This document shows, piece after piece, positions 7,748 through 15,435 of a DNA stretch of 64,000 bases. A model generated the notes under the pieces. The model was not told the DNA's origin, searched no databases, and saw only the letters and a list, made by a program, of their open reading frames with translations. Each line of letters opens with the position of its first letter. Position 1 is the stretch's first letter. The stretch covers positions 248,001 through 312,000 of the forward strand of contig JODP01000004.1 in the NCBI GenBank assembly GCA_000719025.1, written 5' to 3'. The translations under genes were made by a program, and so were the position numbers. The stretch comes from Kineosporia aurantiaca JCM 3230 (GTDB lineage: Bacteria > Actinomycetota > Actinomycetes > Actinomycetales > Kineosporiaceae).

Positions 7748-9261
7748 AGCACTGCTCCGATCTGCCAGGGCACGATCTCTTCCTGCCCGGCTCCGAGTTC
7801 CTCGCTGCGGGTGGGTTCCCCGGAGGCCACCTCGAGCAGCCGGTCGTAGATCCGGCGCCCGATCTCGGCCACGTCGGTGCCCTCCTCGACGATGCCCGAG
7901 CAGTCGATGTCGATGTCGTCGGCCATGGTGCGGGCCAGGTGCCGGTTGGTGGCCAGCTTCATCGTGGGGGCCGGACGGCTGCCCAGCACCGAGCCGCGGC
8001 CGGTGGTGAAGCAGAGGACGTTCGCCCCGCCGGCGACCATGCCGGTCACCGAAACCGGGTCGTAGCCGGGCGTGTCCATGAACACCAGACCGGGACGCGG
8101 CACCGGCTCGCCGTAACCGACCACGGCCGACAGCGGACTGTGCCCGGCCTTGGCCACCGCGCCGAGCGACTTCTCCAGGATCGTGGTGATCCCCCCGGCC
8201 TTGTTGCCCGGAGAGGGGTTTCCGTCCAGCGTCGTGCCCATCGACGCGGTGTACTCCCGCCACCACTCGATCCGGTCCCGCAGATCCTGCGACACCTGCT
8301 CCGAGACCGCGCGGCGCATCAGCAGCACCTCGGCCCCGTAGATCTCCGGCGTCTCGCCGAGGATGCTGGTGCCGCCGGCGGCGACCAGCAGATCGCTGGC
8401 CACCCCGAGCGCCGGGTTCGCGGTCAGGCCGGACCAGCCGTCCGAACCACCGCACTGCAGGCCCAGGATCAACTCCGAGACGTCCGTCTCGCGCCGTTCC
8501 TGAAGCGCCAGGGTGGCCGCCATGTCCCGGACCACCCCCACGCCCTTCGCTACCGCGGCCGCGGTGCCTCCCGCGTCCTGAATGGTGTAGGAGACGATCG
8601 GGATCTCCGGGGAGAGGTCGAGATCGTTCAGGACGCCGGACATCTCGTTCACCTCACACCCCAGCCCGACCACGATCAGGCCGCCGATGTTGGGATGCCG
8701 GGCGTACCCGGTGAGGGTACGGCGCAGAATGTCCCACCCGGGGCCGCTGTTCGCCATTCCGCAACCCGTGCCGTGGGTCAGCGCGACCACTCCGTCGACC
8801 CGCCCGCCGGACTCCTCACGCACCGCGTCGTCCGTCTTGCGGGCGATCGCCCGGGCCACCCCGGCCGAGCAGTTCACCGTGGTCAGCACCGCGATGCTGT
8901 TGCGGGTGCCGACCCGCCCGTCCTGCCGGTGATACCCGAGAAAGGTGCGCCGAAGTCCGTCCGGCAGCGCCAGCAGGCTTCCCCCACCGATGCTGGCCGA
9001 AGCACCCGCGCCGCCGTCGAGGAACTCCAGGTTGGCGGTGTGCAGATGCTCCCCGGCCCGCACGGCCCGGGTGGTGAGCCCGATGACCTGCCCGTACTTG
9101 TGCACCTGGGCACCGGACGGGAGATCCCGGACGAGTGTCTTGTGCCCGGCCGGAATTCTTTCCAGGGCAATGACTTCGGGCGATAATTGTTCACCCTCGG
9201 AGACTTCCCGGCGCAGGATCGCCACGTCGTCCTCCGGGGTCAGCTGCAGCAGAAGGCTCAT
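7744..9261 (-). CDS. uxaA: Altronate dehydratase
   Basis: A 505-residue UxaA-family dehydratase converting D-altronate to 2-keto-3-deoxygluconate. The N-terminal SAF domain spans roughly residues 1-80 (SGAQVHKYGQVIGLTTRAV). The catalytic domain begins near FLGYHRQDGRVGTRN and holds VNCSAGVA, LTHGTGCGM, GLGCEVNEMSG and LQCGGSDGWSGLTANPA, whose cysteines are typical of the iron-dependent family. The length fits a fused two-domain UxaA. ATG 9261 overlaps the LacI stop codon by 4 bp, and the 3' end overlaps the reductase start by 4 bp, giving one tightly coupled operon. A KDG kinase and aldolase must be encoded elsewhere. Confidence 0.9.
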   Translation of the reverse strand: MSLLLQLTPEDDVAILRREVSEGEQLSPEVIALERIPAGHKTLVRDLPSGAQVHKYGQVIGLTTRAVRAGEHLHTANLEFLDGGAGASASIGGGSLLALPDGLRRTFLGYHRQDGRVGTRNSIAVLTTVNCSAGVARAIARKTDDAVREESGGRVDGVVALTHGTGCGMANSGPGWDILRRTLTGYARHPNIGGLIVVGLGCEVNEMSGVLNDLDLSPEIPIVSYTIQDAGGTAAAVAKGVGVVRDMAATLALQERRETDVSELILGLQCGGSDGWSGLTANPALGVASDLLVAAGGTSILGETPEIYGAEVLLMRRAVSEQVSQDLRDRIEWWREYTASMGTTLDGNPSPGNKAGGITTILEKSLGAVAKAGHSPLSAVVGYGEPVPRPGLVFMDTPGYDPVSVTGMVAGGANVLCFTTGRGSVLGSRPAPTMKLATNRHLARTMADDIDIDCSGIVEEGTDVAEIGRRIYDRLLEVASGEPTRSEELGAGQEEIVPWQIGAVL

Positions 9262-10262
9262 GACGACATCCCGTCCTCGGTTCGGGCGACCGCGGGTCCG
9301 GTGGACCCGCGCACCTGCAGACTCGTGGGTACCCGGACCTGGCGCACCCCGATCGACGGATCGTTCAGCTGGCTCAGCAGCAGGTCGACGGCCTCGCGCC
9401 CGGCCTCGGCGACCGGGTTGGCCACCGTGGTCAGCGAGGGCCGGATCATCCCGGCCATCGGGATGTCGTCGAACCCGACGATGCTCAGCCGCCCGGGCAC
9501 GTCCACCGAGCGCTCGGCCAGGGCCTGCCCGAGCCCGATGGCGACCAGGTCGTTGTAGGCGATCACGGCCGTCACCGGGGCGGAGAGCACCTCGTCGGCG
9601 GCCGACTGCCCGCCGTCGAAGGTGGGCGCCACCGATCCGAGTTCGTGCAGCTCCAGCCCCTGTTGCAGGCAGGCGGCGCGCAGCCCGCGCCGCCGCTGGG
9701 CCCCGGACCAGCTGCTGGCCGGCCCCGCGAGGAAACCGAGACTGCGATGGCCCAGACCGGCCAGGTGGGCGACCAGGGCGATGGCGCCGTCGACATTGCG
9801 GAAGGTGACCGAGGAGGCCTTCGGCAGGGCCCGGTTCACCAGCACGGTCGGGACCAGGTCGATCGCCTCGCGCAGCTCGGCCGGGCGCATCCGGGGCGAG
9901 CACAGCAGCAGCCCGTCCACCTGCTTGGCCAGTTGCCGCACCAGCTCGGGCTCGATCGCCGCGTTCTCCCCGGTGTCGACCACGAACAGCTGGTAGTCCG
10001 ACTCCAGCGCCCGGGCCTGGATGCCCTTCACCAGCCCGGGGAAGAACGGGTTGGCCAGGTCCGGCACCAGCAGGCCGAGGTTGCCGGTGCGCCCGGTGAT
10101 CAGCCCCCGGGCGGCCCGGTTGGGCCGGTAGCCGAGCTGGTCGGCCAGCGCCAGGATGCGCTCCCGGGTGCCCTGCTCCACCTTGTCCGGCACGGTCAGG
10201 GCGCGCGAGACCGTGGACGGGGAGACTCCCGCCTGCCGTGCGACATCGCGGATCGTCACCAT
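9258..10262 (-). CDS. LacI-family repressor of the uronate locus
   Basis: A 334-residue LacI/GalR-family regulator. The N-terminal helix-turn-helix is TIRDVARQAGVSPSTVSRAL with the hinge helix near ADQLGYRPNRAARGL. The periplasmic-binding-protein-like domain follows, from NLGLLVPDLANPFF to SIVGFDDIPMAG. ATG 10262 gives the standard N terminus. It is the first gene of the leftward operon and is divergent from uxaC. Two matching 14-bp palindromes in the intergenic gap are its likely operators, so it should control both directions and itself. The inducer is presumably a uronate or pathway intermediate. Confidence 0.9.
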   Translation of the reverse strand: MVTIRDVARQAGVSPSTVSRALTVPDKVEQGTRERILALADQLGYRPNRAARGLITGRTGNLGLLVPDLANPFFPGLVKGIQARALESDYQLFVVDTGENAAIEPELVRQLAKQVDGLLLCSPRMRPAELREAIDLVPTVLVNRALPKASSVTFRNVDGAIALVAHLAGLGHRSLGFLAGPASSWSGAQRRRGLRAACLQQGLELHELGSVAPTFDGGQSAADEVLSAPVTAVIAYNDLVAIGLGQALAERSVDVPGRLSIVGFDDIPMAGMIRPSLTTVANPVAEAGREAVDLLLSQLNDPSIGVRQVRVPTSLQVRGSTGPAVARTEDGMSS

Positions 10263-10293
10263 CCATCGATCATGCACCGGCCGTCGGCCCGGC

Positions 10294-10307
10294 TGCAAAC
10301 GGTTGTA
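10294..10307. promoter_or_regulatory. LacI-type operator, copy 1
   Basis: TGCAAACGGTTGTA fits TGCAAnCGnTTGCA, a typical LacI-family palindrome with a central CG. It lies 32 bp upstream of the LacI-family start codon, consistent with autoregulation of the leftward operon. A second copy lies 72 bp away near uxaC. Confidence 0.65.
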
Positions 10308-10346
10308 CGACCGCTCACCGCTGGGCTCCGGAGTTCAGTTCAGCGC

Positions 10347-10374
10347 TTGACAGCAGCTTTCAGCGTGCAATCGT
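10347..10374 (+). promoter_or_regulatory. Candidate uxaC promoter
   Basis: TTGACA at 10347 is a perfect -35 hexamer. A weak -10 candidate, AATCGT, lies 16 bp downstream inside operator copy 2. Transcription would begin within a few bases of the uxaC ATG at 10382, implying a leaderless mRNA. The lack of a Shine-Dalgarno sequence before uxaC agrees with this. Confidence 0.5.
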
Positions 10375-10379
10375 TTGCA
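10366..10379. promoter_or_regulatory. LacI-type operator, copy 2
   Basis: TGCAATCGTTTGCA is a near-perfect palindrome matching copy 1. It ends 2 bp before the uxaC ATG and overlaps the predicted -10 region, an arrangement that would block initiation when the repressor is bound. Confidence 0.7.
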
Positions 10380-10381
10380 GC

Positions 10382-11791
10382 ATGGCGAGCCTGATGCTGC
10401 ATCCGGACCGGGCCCTTCCGGCCGAACCGACCACCCGCGGGCTCGCCCGGCGGATCTACGACGAGACGGCCCAACTGCCGATCGTGGGCATGCACGGTCA
10501 CGTCGAGGCGCAGATCCTGGCCGACGACGCGCCGTTCGGGGATCCGGCCGCCCTGCTGGTCACCCCCGATCACTACGTCACCCGGATGCTCTATTCGCAG
10601 GGCGTCGAACCGTACCGGCTGGGCGTGCGGGCAGCGGGCGATCCGGAAGTCGCGCCGCGTGAGATCTGGCGCACGTTCTGCTCGCACTGGCCGCTGTTCC
10701 GGGGTACCCCGTCGCGCTACTGGCTGGAGCACGAGCTGGTCGAGGTGTTCGGCGTCTCCAGCGTGCCCTCGCCCGAGACCGCCGACGAGCTGTTCGACGC
10801 GATCACCTCGGTGTTGGAGAGCCCGTACTTCCGCCCGCGTGCCCTGCTCGACCGGTTCGGCATCGAGCTGATCGCCACCACCGACCCCGCGACCTCCCAG
10901 CTCGAGCACCACGCCAAGCTGGCGGCGGACGGCCTCGGCGAGCGCGTCGTGCCCACCTTCCGGCCGGATGCGCTCACCCACCTGAATCGCCCCACCTGGG
11001 TCGCGGACGTGGCCGAGCTGGGACGCGTGGCGGGTCACGACACCGGCAGCTACGAGGGATACCTGGCCGCCCTGCGCCAGCGCCGCGAGGCCTTCATCGC
11101 CGCCGGGGCCCTGGCCACCGACCACGGGCACCTCTCCACCGACACCACCCGCCTGAGCGTGGAGCAGGCCGCCGCGATCTACCGGGACGCGTTGCAGGGC
11201 ACGGCATCGGCCGAGGCCGGCCACGCTTTTGCCGGGCACATGCTGCACGTGATGGCCGGGATGTCCGCCGAGGACGGCCTGGTCATGCAACTGCATCCGG
11301 GGGTACTGCGCGACCACCACACCGCCTCCTTCGACGCCTACGGCCCGGACCGGGGCTGGGACATCCCGGTGCCGACCGAGTACACCCGCTCCCTGCGTCC
11401 CCTGCTCGAGAGCTACGGCATGACGCCCGGATTCCGGCTGATCCTCTTCACCGTCGACGAAACCACGTACAGCCGCGAACTGGCCCCGATCGCGGGTGTC
11501 TACCCCAGCGTCCGTCTGGGGGCTCCTTGGTGGTTCCTGGACAGCCCGCACGCCATGCGCCGGTTCCGTGAGGCCGCCACCGAGACGGCCGGCTTCTACA
11601 ACACCTCCGGCTTCGTCGACGACACCCGCGCGTTCGCGTCGATCCCGGCCCGGCACGATCTTTCCCGGCGGATCGACGCCGGCTATCTGGGGACGCTGGT
11701 GGCCGAGCACCGGCTCAGCGAACAGGAGGCGGTGGAGACGGCGATCGATCTGGCCTACACCCTGCCCAAGGCCGCCTACGCCCGGCGTTAG
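10382..11791 (+). CDS. uxaC: Glucuronate (uronate) isomerase
   Basis: A 469-residue uronate isomerase of the amidohydrolase superfamily, interconverting D-glucuronate with D-fructuronate and D-galacturonate with D-tagaturonate. The metal-binding MHGHVEAQ segment is near residue 38, and the later GFRLILFTVDETTYSREL and RLGAPWWFLDSPHAMRRFRE blocks match the family. Length is normal. The first methionine with homology is ATG 10382, lacking a visible ribosome binding site but directly preceded by a LacI-type operator and a TTGACA promoter. It supplies the first step of the pathway whose later steps are in the divergent operon. The 3' end overlaps the convergent XRE gene by 4 bp. Confidence 0.9.
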   Translation: MASLMLHPDRALPAEPTTRGLARRIYDETAQLPIVGMHGHVEAQILADDAPFGDPAALLVTPDHYVTRMLYSQGVEPYRLGVRAAGDPEVAPREIWRTFCSHWPLFRGTPSRYWLEHELVEVFGVSSVPSPETADELFDAITSVLESPYFRPRALLDRFGIELIATTDPATSQLEHHAKLAADGLGERVVPTFRPDALTHLNRPTWVADVAELGRVAGHDTGSYEGYLAALRQRREAFIAAGALATDHGHLSTDTTRLSVEQAAAIYRDALQGTASAEAGHAFAGHMLHVMAGMSAEDGLVMQLHPGVLRDHHTASFDAYGPDRGWDIPVPTEYTRSLRPLLESYGMTPGFRLILFTVDETTYSRELAPIAGVYPSVRLGAPWWFLDSPHAMRRFREAATETAGFYNTSGFVDDTRAFASIPARHDLSRRIDAGYLGTLVAEHRLSEQEAVETAIDLAYTLPKAAYARR

Positions 11792-12063
11792 GACGCCAGT
11801 CGCTCCTGGGCGGGCCGGTTGATCTCGGCCCACACCAGGTCGAGGGAGAGGCCGAGGACGTCGGCGATCGCGGCGATGGTCGGGAAGGCCGGGGTGGCCA
11901 CCCGGCCCGACTCGATCTTGCGCAGCGTCTCCGGCGAGACTCCGGCGTCGAGGGCGGTCTGCAGCATCGGGCGGCTCCCCCGGGCGCGCCGGAGCAGGGC
12001 GCCGAGACGCTCTCCGCGTTCGACCTCGGCAGCAGTGAGTGGCAACCTGACCATGACCCCCAT
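11788..12063 (-). CDS. XRE-family HTH regulator
   Basis: A small 91-residue DNA-binding protein, essentially one Cro/C1-type helix-turn-helix: MLQTALDAGVSPETLRKIESGRV, then the TPAFPTIAAIADVLGLSLDLV helix. The start is ATG 12063 (or the in-frame ATG 12054). It is divergent from a methionine aminopeptidase gene with 55 bp between the starts, and a 10-bp palindrome lies in that gap. XRE/MetAP pairs recur in actinobacteria, so it probably controls that gene and itself. No toxin-like partner is visible. Confidence 0.75.
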   Translation of the reverse strand: MGVMVRLPLTAAEVERGERLGALLRRARGSRPMLQTALDAGVSPETLRKIESGRVATPAFPTIAAIADVLGLSLDLVWAEINRPAQERLAS

Positions 12064-12067
12064 AGTA

Positions 12068-12077
12068 ATACCGGTAT
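12068..12077. promoter_or_regulatory. Palindrome in the XRE/MetAP divergent promoter
   Basis: ATACCGGTAT is a perfect 10-bp palindrome inside an A/T-rich stretch (12061-12085) that also contains TATAGT at 12075, a possible -10 for the rightward gene. It is a likely binding site for the adjacent XRE-family protein. Confidence 0.5.
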
Positions 12078-12118
12078 AGTTATTGGTCACCGAACCTGCC
12101 GGAGAAGAAGGCACCCCC

Positions 12119-12892
12119 ATGATCGAGATCCTCAGCACCCCCGACCTGGCCCGGGCCGAGGTCACCGGCGCCCTGGTCGGCGACATCCTGCAGGCCATGA
12201 AGAGCCGCAGCACGGTCGGCACCAACCTCCTGGACATCGACCGCTGGACCAAGGCGATGATCGAGGAGGCCGGGGCGCAGTCCTGCTACGTCGACTACGA
12301 GCCGTCCTTCGGGCGCGGGCCGTTCGGCCACTACATCTGCACCTCGGTGAACGACGCGGTGCTGCACGGAAAGCCGTACGACTACACGATCGCCGACGGC
12401 GACCTGGTCACCCTCGACCTGGCCGTGCTGAAGCAGGGCGTGGCCGCCGACGCGGCGATCAGCTTCATCGTGGGCGACACCCGGCCCGCCGAGAGCGTCG
12501 CCCTGATCGAGACGACCGAGCGGGCCCTGAGCGCGGCCGTCGCCGCCGCCGTGCCCGGGGCCCGGATCGGCGACATCTCGCACGCCGTGGGCACCGTGCT
12601 CACCGAGGCCGGGTACCCGGTCAACACCGAGTTCGGCGGCCACGGCATCGGCTCGACCATGCACCAGGACCCGCACGTCCCGAACAACGGCCGCCCCGGC
12701 CGCGGCTACAAGCTGCGCCCCGGCCTGCTGCTCGCCCTGGAGCCGTGGGTGATGGTCGACACCGACCAGCTGGTCACCGACGCCGACGGCTGGACGCTGC
12801 GCAGCAAGACCGGCTGCCGGACGGCCCACACCGAGCACACCGTCGCGATCACCCCCGGGGGCGCGCAGATCCTCACCCGCCCCTCCCGGTAA
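12119..12892 (+). CDS. map: Type I methionine aminopeptidase
   Basis: A 257-residue methionine aminopeptidase (M24), which removes the initiator methionine from nascent proteins in the cytoplasm. The metal ligands are visible: Asp in VTLDLAVL, Asp in GVAADAAISF, His in FGGHGIGSTMHQDPHVPN, Glu in LALEPWVM, and Glu in TEHTVAI. ATG 12119 follows GAAGAAGG with good spacing. The protein is somewhat divergent from housekeeping MetAPs, and its own divergent XRE regulator suggests an accessory, conditionally expressed copy. It converges on the GGDEF-EAL gene with only 8 bp between stop codons. Confidence 0.85.
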   Translation: MIEILSTPDLARAEVTGALVGDILQAMKSRSTVGTNLLDIDRWTKAMIEEAGAQSCYVDYEPSFGRGPFGHYICTSVNDAVLHGKPYDYTIADGDLVTLDLAVLKQGVAADAAISFIVGDTRPAESVALIETTERALSAAVAAAVPGARIGDISHAVGTVLTEAGYPVNTEFGGHGIGSTMHQDPHVPNNGRPGRGYKLRPGLLLALEPWVMVDTDQLVTDADGWTLRSKTGCRTAHTEHTVAITPGGAQILTRPSR

Positions 12893-12900
12893 GCGACGTT

Positions 12901-15246
12901 CTAGCCGGCACCGACGGCCGGTCGGGCCGTGGTTCCCTCAGCCGGCGTGGGCCCCGTGGGCCCGTGCAGACCCGCCCGCGGGCGGGCGAACAGGTAGCCC
13001 TGAGCGGAATCGCAGCCGATGCGCTGGAGGACGGGTACCTGATCCGGGCGCTCGACCCCCTCGGCGATGACGTTGAGGCCGAAGGCGTGGGCAGCGCGCA
13101 CGACCAGCTCGACCAGTTCGCCGGCCCCCGGGCGACGAGAGGCCACCAGGCTCTTGTCGATCTTCAGGGTGTCGGCGTGCAGGTACTGGAGCTGCCCGAT
13201 CGAGGTGTACCCGGTGCCGAAGTCGTCGATGCTGATCCGGACCCCCAGCTCCCGCAGGGCCCGCAGGTGCGGGGTGGCCGCCGGCTCGTCGATCAGCACG
13301 GTCTCGGTGATCTCGAGCACCAGCGCCTCCGGTCGCAACCGCGCCGTCTGCAGCGCGTTCCGGACGTCCGCGACGATGCTGGCGCTGGCCAGGTGACGCC
13401 CGGAGATGTTCACCGCGATCGTGGGCCCGGCGGTGGCGTCCTGGTCGTCCTGGTCGTCCTGGTCGTCCTGGCCGTCCTGGTCGCCGTCGCCCCGGTCCGG
13501 CCGGGTCCGGAGCCACTCGGCGAACTCCCGGGTCGCCTCGCCCAGGACCCAGCGTCCCAGATGGCAGATGAGGGTGGACTCCTCGGCGGTGGGGATGAAC
13601 TCGTCCGGCATCACCAGCCCGTGCCCGGGACGGTTCCAGCGCAGGAGCGCCTCGAAACCCTCCAGGACCGCGCTGTTCATGTGCACGACCGGCTGGTAGT
13701 GCAGGACGAACTCGCCGGCCGTCAGGCCGCCCCGGATCGCTTCCTCCAGCTCGGCCCGCGCGTGCAGCTGACGGCGCAGATCCTCGTCGAAGACCTCGAC
13801 CCGGCCACGGCCGGCGGCCTTGGCCCGGTAGGCGGCCGCATCGGCCTCGTGCAGCAGGGCCGCCGCATCCGTCCCGCCGTCCCGGTTGATCGCCACCCCA
13901 ATGCTCGCCCCGATCACGACCCCGTGACCGGCCGCGTCCATCGGGGCGGAGATGCTGGTCACCAGACGCTCGGCCAGCTCGATCAGGTCCCGCTCGGAGG
14001 CCGGCGACTCGACCAGCACGACGAACTCGTCCCCGCCGAGCCGGCCGACGGTGTCCCCGGCCCGGACGAGACGCTGCATCCGGGCGGCGGTCTCGCGCAG
14101 GACGTCGTCCCCGGCGCGGTGACCATGGGTGTCGTTGACCGCCTTGAAGTGGTCCAGGTCGATGAACAGCAGTCCGACCGGGCTCCCGGAGCGCCGGCCA
14201 CGATGCAGGCCGGCCTCGATCAGCTCCAGGGCCCGCGCCCGGTTGGCCAGCTCGGTCAGGGAGTCGTGGGCCGCCTGGTGGGCCAGGTCGTCCTGTAAGC
14301 GCTCACGCTGCGCGGTCGAGACCACAACCTGCTGAATGGCCGCGTTCATCCGCAGCACCACCAGAGCGAACAGGACCACCGAGGCCAGGGCCACCGCCCA
14401 GACGCTCGGGGCGGTTCCGGACAGCAGCTGCACGATCAGCGTCAGCGGGGCCAGCAGGACCGCGACGCTGAGGGCGGCCAGGCGCGGACGGGTGAACGGC
14501 ACCGGCCGCTGCTCCCCGGGCTCGGACAACTCCCGCATCGAGGGGTGCAGGGCCGCCGAACCCCACAGGATGTAGGAAGCCAGCCAGAGCAGGTCCACCG
14601 CGCCACCGTCGTATCCCGACTCGGCGATCAGCACCGCGAACACCGCGTCGGCGGTCAGCAGCGCGAACGCCGCCCCGGTCAGCATGCGGAAGGCGGGGGT
14701 ACGTGCGCCGGGGACGATCACCAGGCGCACCAGCACCGCCAGCAGCAGGATGTCGGCCGCCGGATAGGCGACGCCCACCCCCCGAGCCAGCAACGAGAGG
14801 TCCCCGGCACCGGCGATGGGAGCGGCCAGCACAACCCAGGACAGCAACGCCAGGCTCGCAGTCAGGACACCGCTGTCGATCAGGCCGGCCAGGTCGACGG
14901 CGCGCTGACGGGCCCGCAGCAGGATGACGAAGCCCAGTGACACCAGTGGGTAGGCCAGCAGGTACAGGCCATCGGCAGGCGAAGGGAAGGGGTCGACGTG
15001 CGCGACGTCCTCGTACCAGCTGAACAGCGTGTCGGCGCTTACCCAGAGCAGTTGGCCGACGCCCATGCACCACCACGCCCGGGCGCGGTTGGGGCGATGC
15101 TGTCGCACTCCGACGGCGATGGCCAGCACACTGGACAGCCCCACCACTGCGTAGGCGAGATCGCGCGGGATCCCTCCGGGCAGCAGCAAGTAGCCGGCGA
15201 CGATCAGGGCTCCGCAGGCGAGGTAGGCCTTCCACAACTGGTTCAT
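12901..15246 (-). CDS. Membrane GGDEF-EAL cyclic-di-GMP protein
   Basis: A 781-residue protein with about nine hydrophobic segments (residues 1-310), then a GGDEF domain and an EAL domain. The GGDEF site GRLGGDEF (near residue 403) is intact, with a product-inhibition RxxD (RAGD) five residues ahead. The EAL domain retains EALLRW, NISGRHL, EITETVL, DDFGTGYTS, KIDKSL and GVERPDQ, so both cyclase and phosphodiesterase activities are possible. A five-unit DQD repeat (residues about 589-603) sits inside the EAL domain. It is divergent from a similarly organised protein. The membrane part probably senses an unknown signal. Confidence 0.85.
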   Translation of the reverse strand: MNQLWKAYLACGALIVAGYLLLPGGIPRDLAYAVVGLSSVLAIAVGVRQHRPNRARAWWCMGVGQLLWVSADTLFSWYEDVAHVDPFPSPADGLYLLAYPLVSLGFVILLRARQRAVDLAGLIDSGVLTASLALLSWVVLAAPIAGAGDLSLLARGVGVAYPAADILLLAVLVRLVIVPGARTPAFRMLTGAAFALLTADAVFAVLIAESGYDGGAVDLLWLASYILWGSAALHPSMRELSEPGEQRPVPFTRPRLAALSVAVLLAPLTLIVQLLSGTAPSVWAVALASVVLFALVVLRMNAAIQQVVVSTAQRERLQDDLAHQAAHDSLTELANRARALELIEAGLHRGRRSGSPVGLLFIDLDHFKAVNDTHGHRAGDDVLRETAARMQRLVRAGDTVGRLGGDEFVVLVESPASERDLIELAERLVTSISAPMDAAGHGVVIGASIGVAINRDGGTDAAALLHEADAAAYRAKAAGRGRVEVFDEDLRRQLHARAELEEAIRGGLTAGEFVLHYQPVVHMNSAVLEGFEALLRWNRPGHGLVMPDEFIPTAEESTLICHLGRWVLGEATREFAEWLRTRPDRGDGDQDGQDDQDDQDDQDATAGPTIAVNISGRHLASASIVADVRNALQTARLRPEALVLEITETVLIDEPAATPHLRALRELGVRISIDDFGTGYTSIGQLQYLHADTLKIDKSLVASRRPGAGELVELVVRAAHAFGLNVIAEGVERPDQVPVLQRIGCDSAQGYLFARPRAGLHGPTGPTPAEGTTARPAVGAG
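13438..13482 (-). repeat. Five 9-bp tandem repeats inside the EAL domain
   Basis: Five consecutive 9-bp units (GTCCTGGTC on the plus strand, one variant base in the fourth) encode an Asp/Gln-rich DQD repeat in the GGDEF-EAL protein. It falls between an alpha helix and the NISGRHL strand, a surface-loop position. Such in-frame minisatellites can change copy number without a frameshift. Confidence 0.85.
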
Positions 15247-15435
15247 CGATGATCTGGTCGGCCGGCCGGGCCCGGCCGTGACCCCGGCGTCCCGCTGTCA
15301 CCCGATCACCATCTGTTGCCCGGAACCGATATCGCGTAACGAGGACCGGGACGATCCGGACGGGGGCTGAGACCTTTCGCGGCAAGACCGCTGCTCCGGC
15401 TCAACCCGGATCCGCGGCCGGTCGACTACGCCGAC

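Noticed and set aside
13438..13482. A CRISPR-like or VNTR non-coding array
   Set aside because: Units are 9 bp with no spacers and stay in frame inside a coding domain, so this is an internal minisatellite.
15247..15435. A cyclic-di-GMP riboswitch between the two GGDEF-EAL genes
   Set aside because: I looked for the conserved GEMM-type core and found only general G+C-rich dyads.
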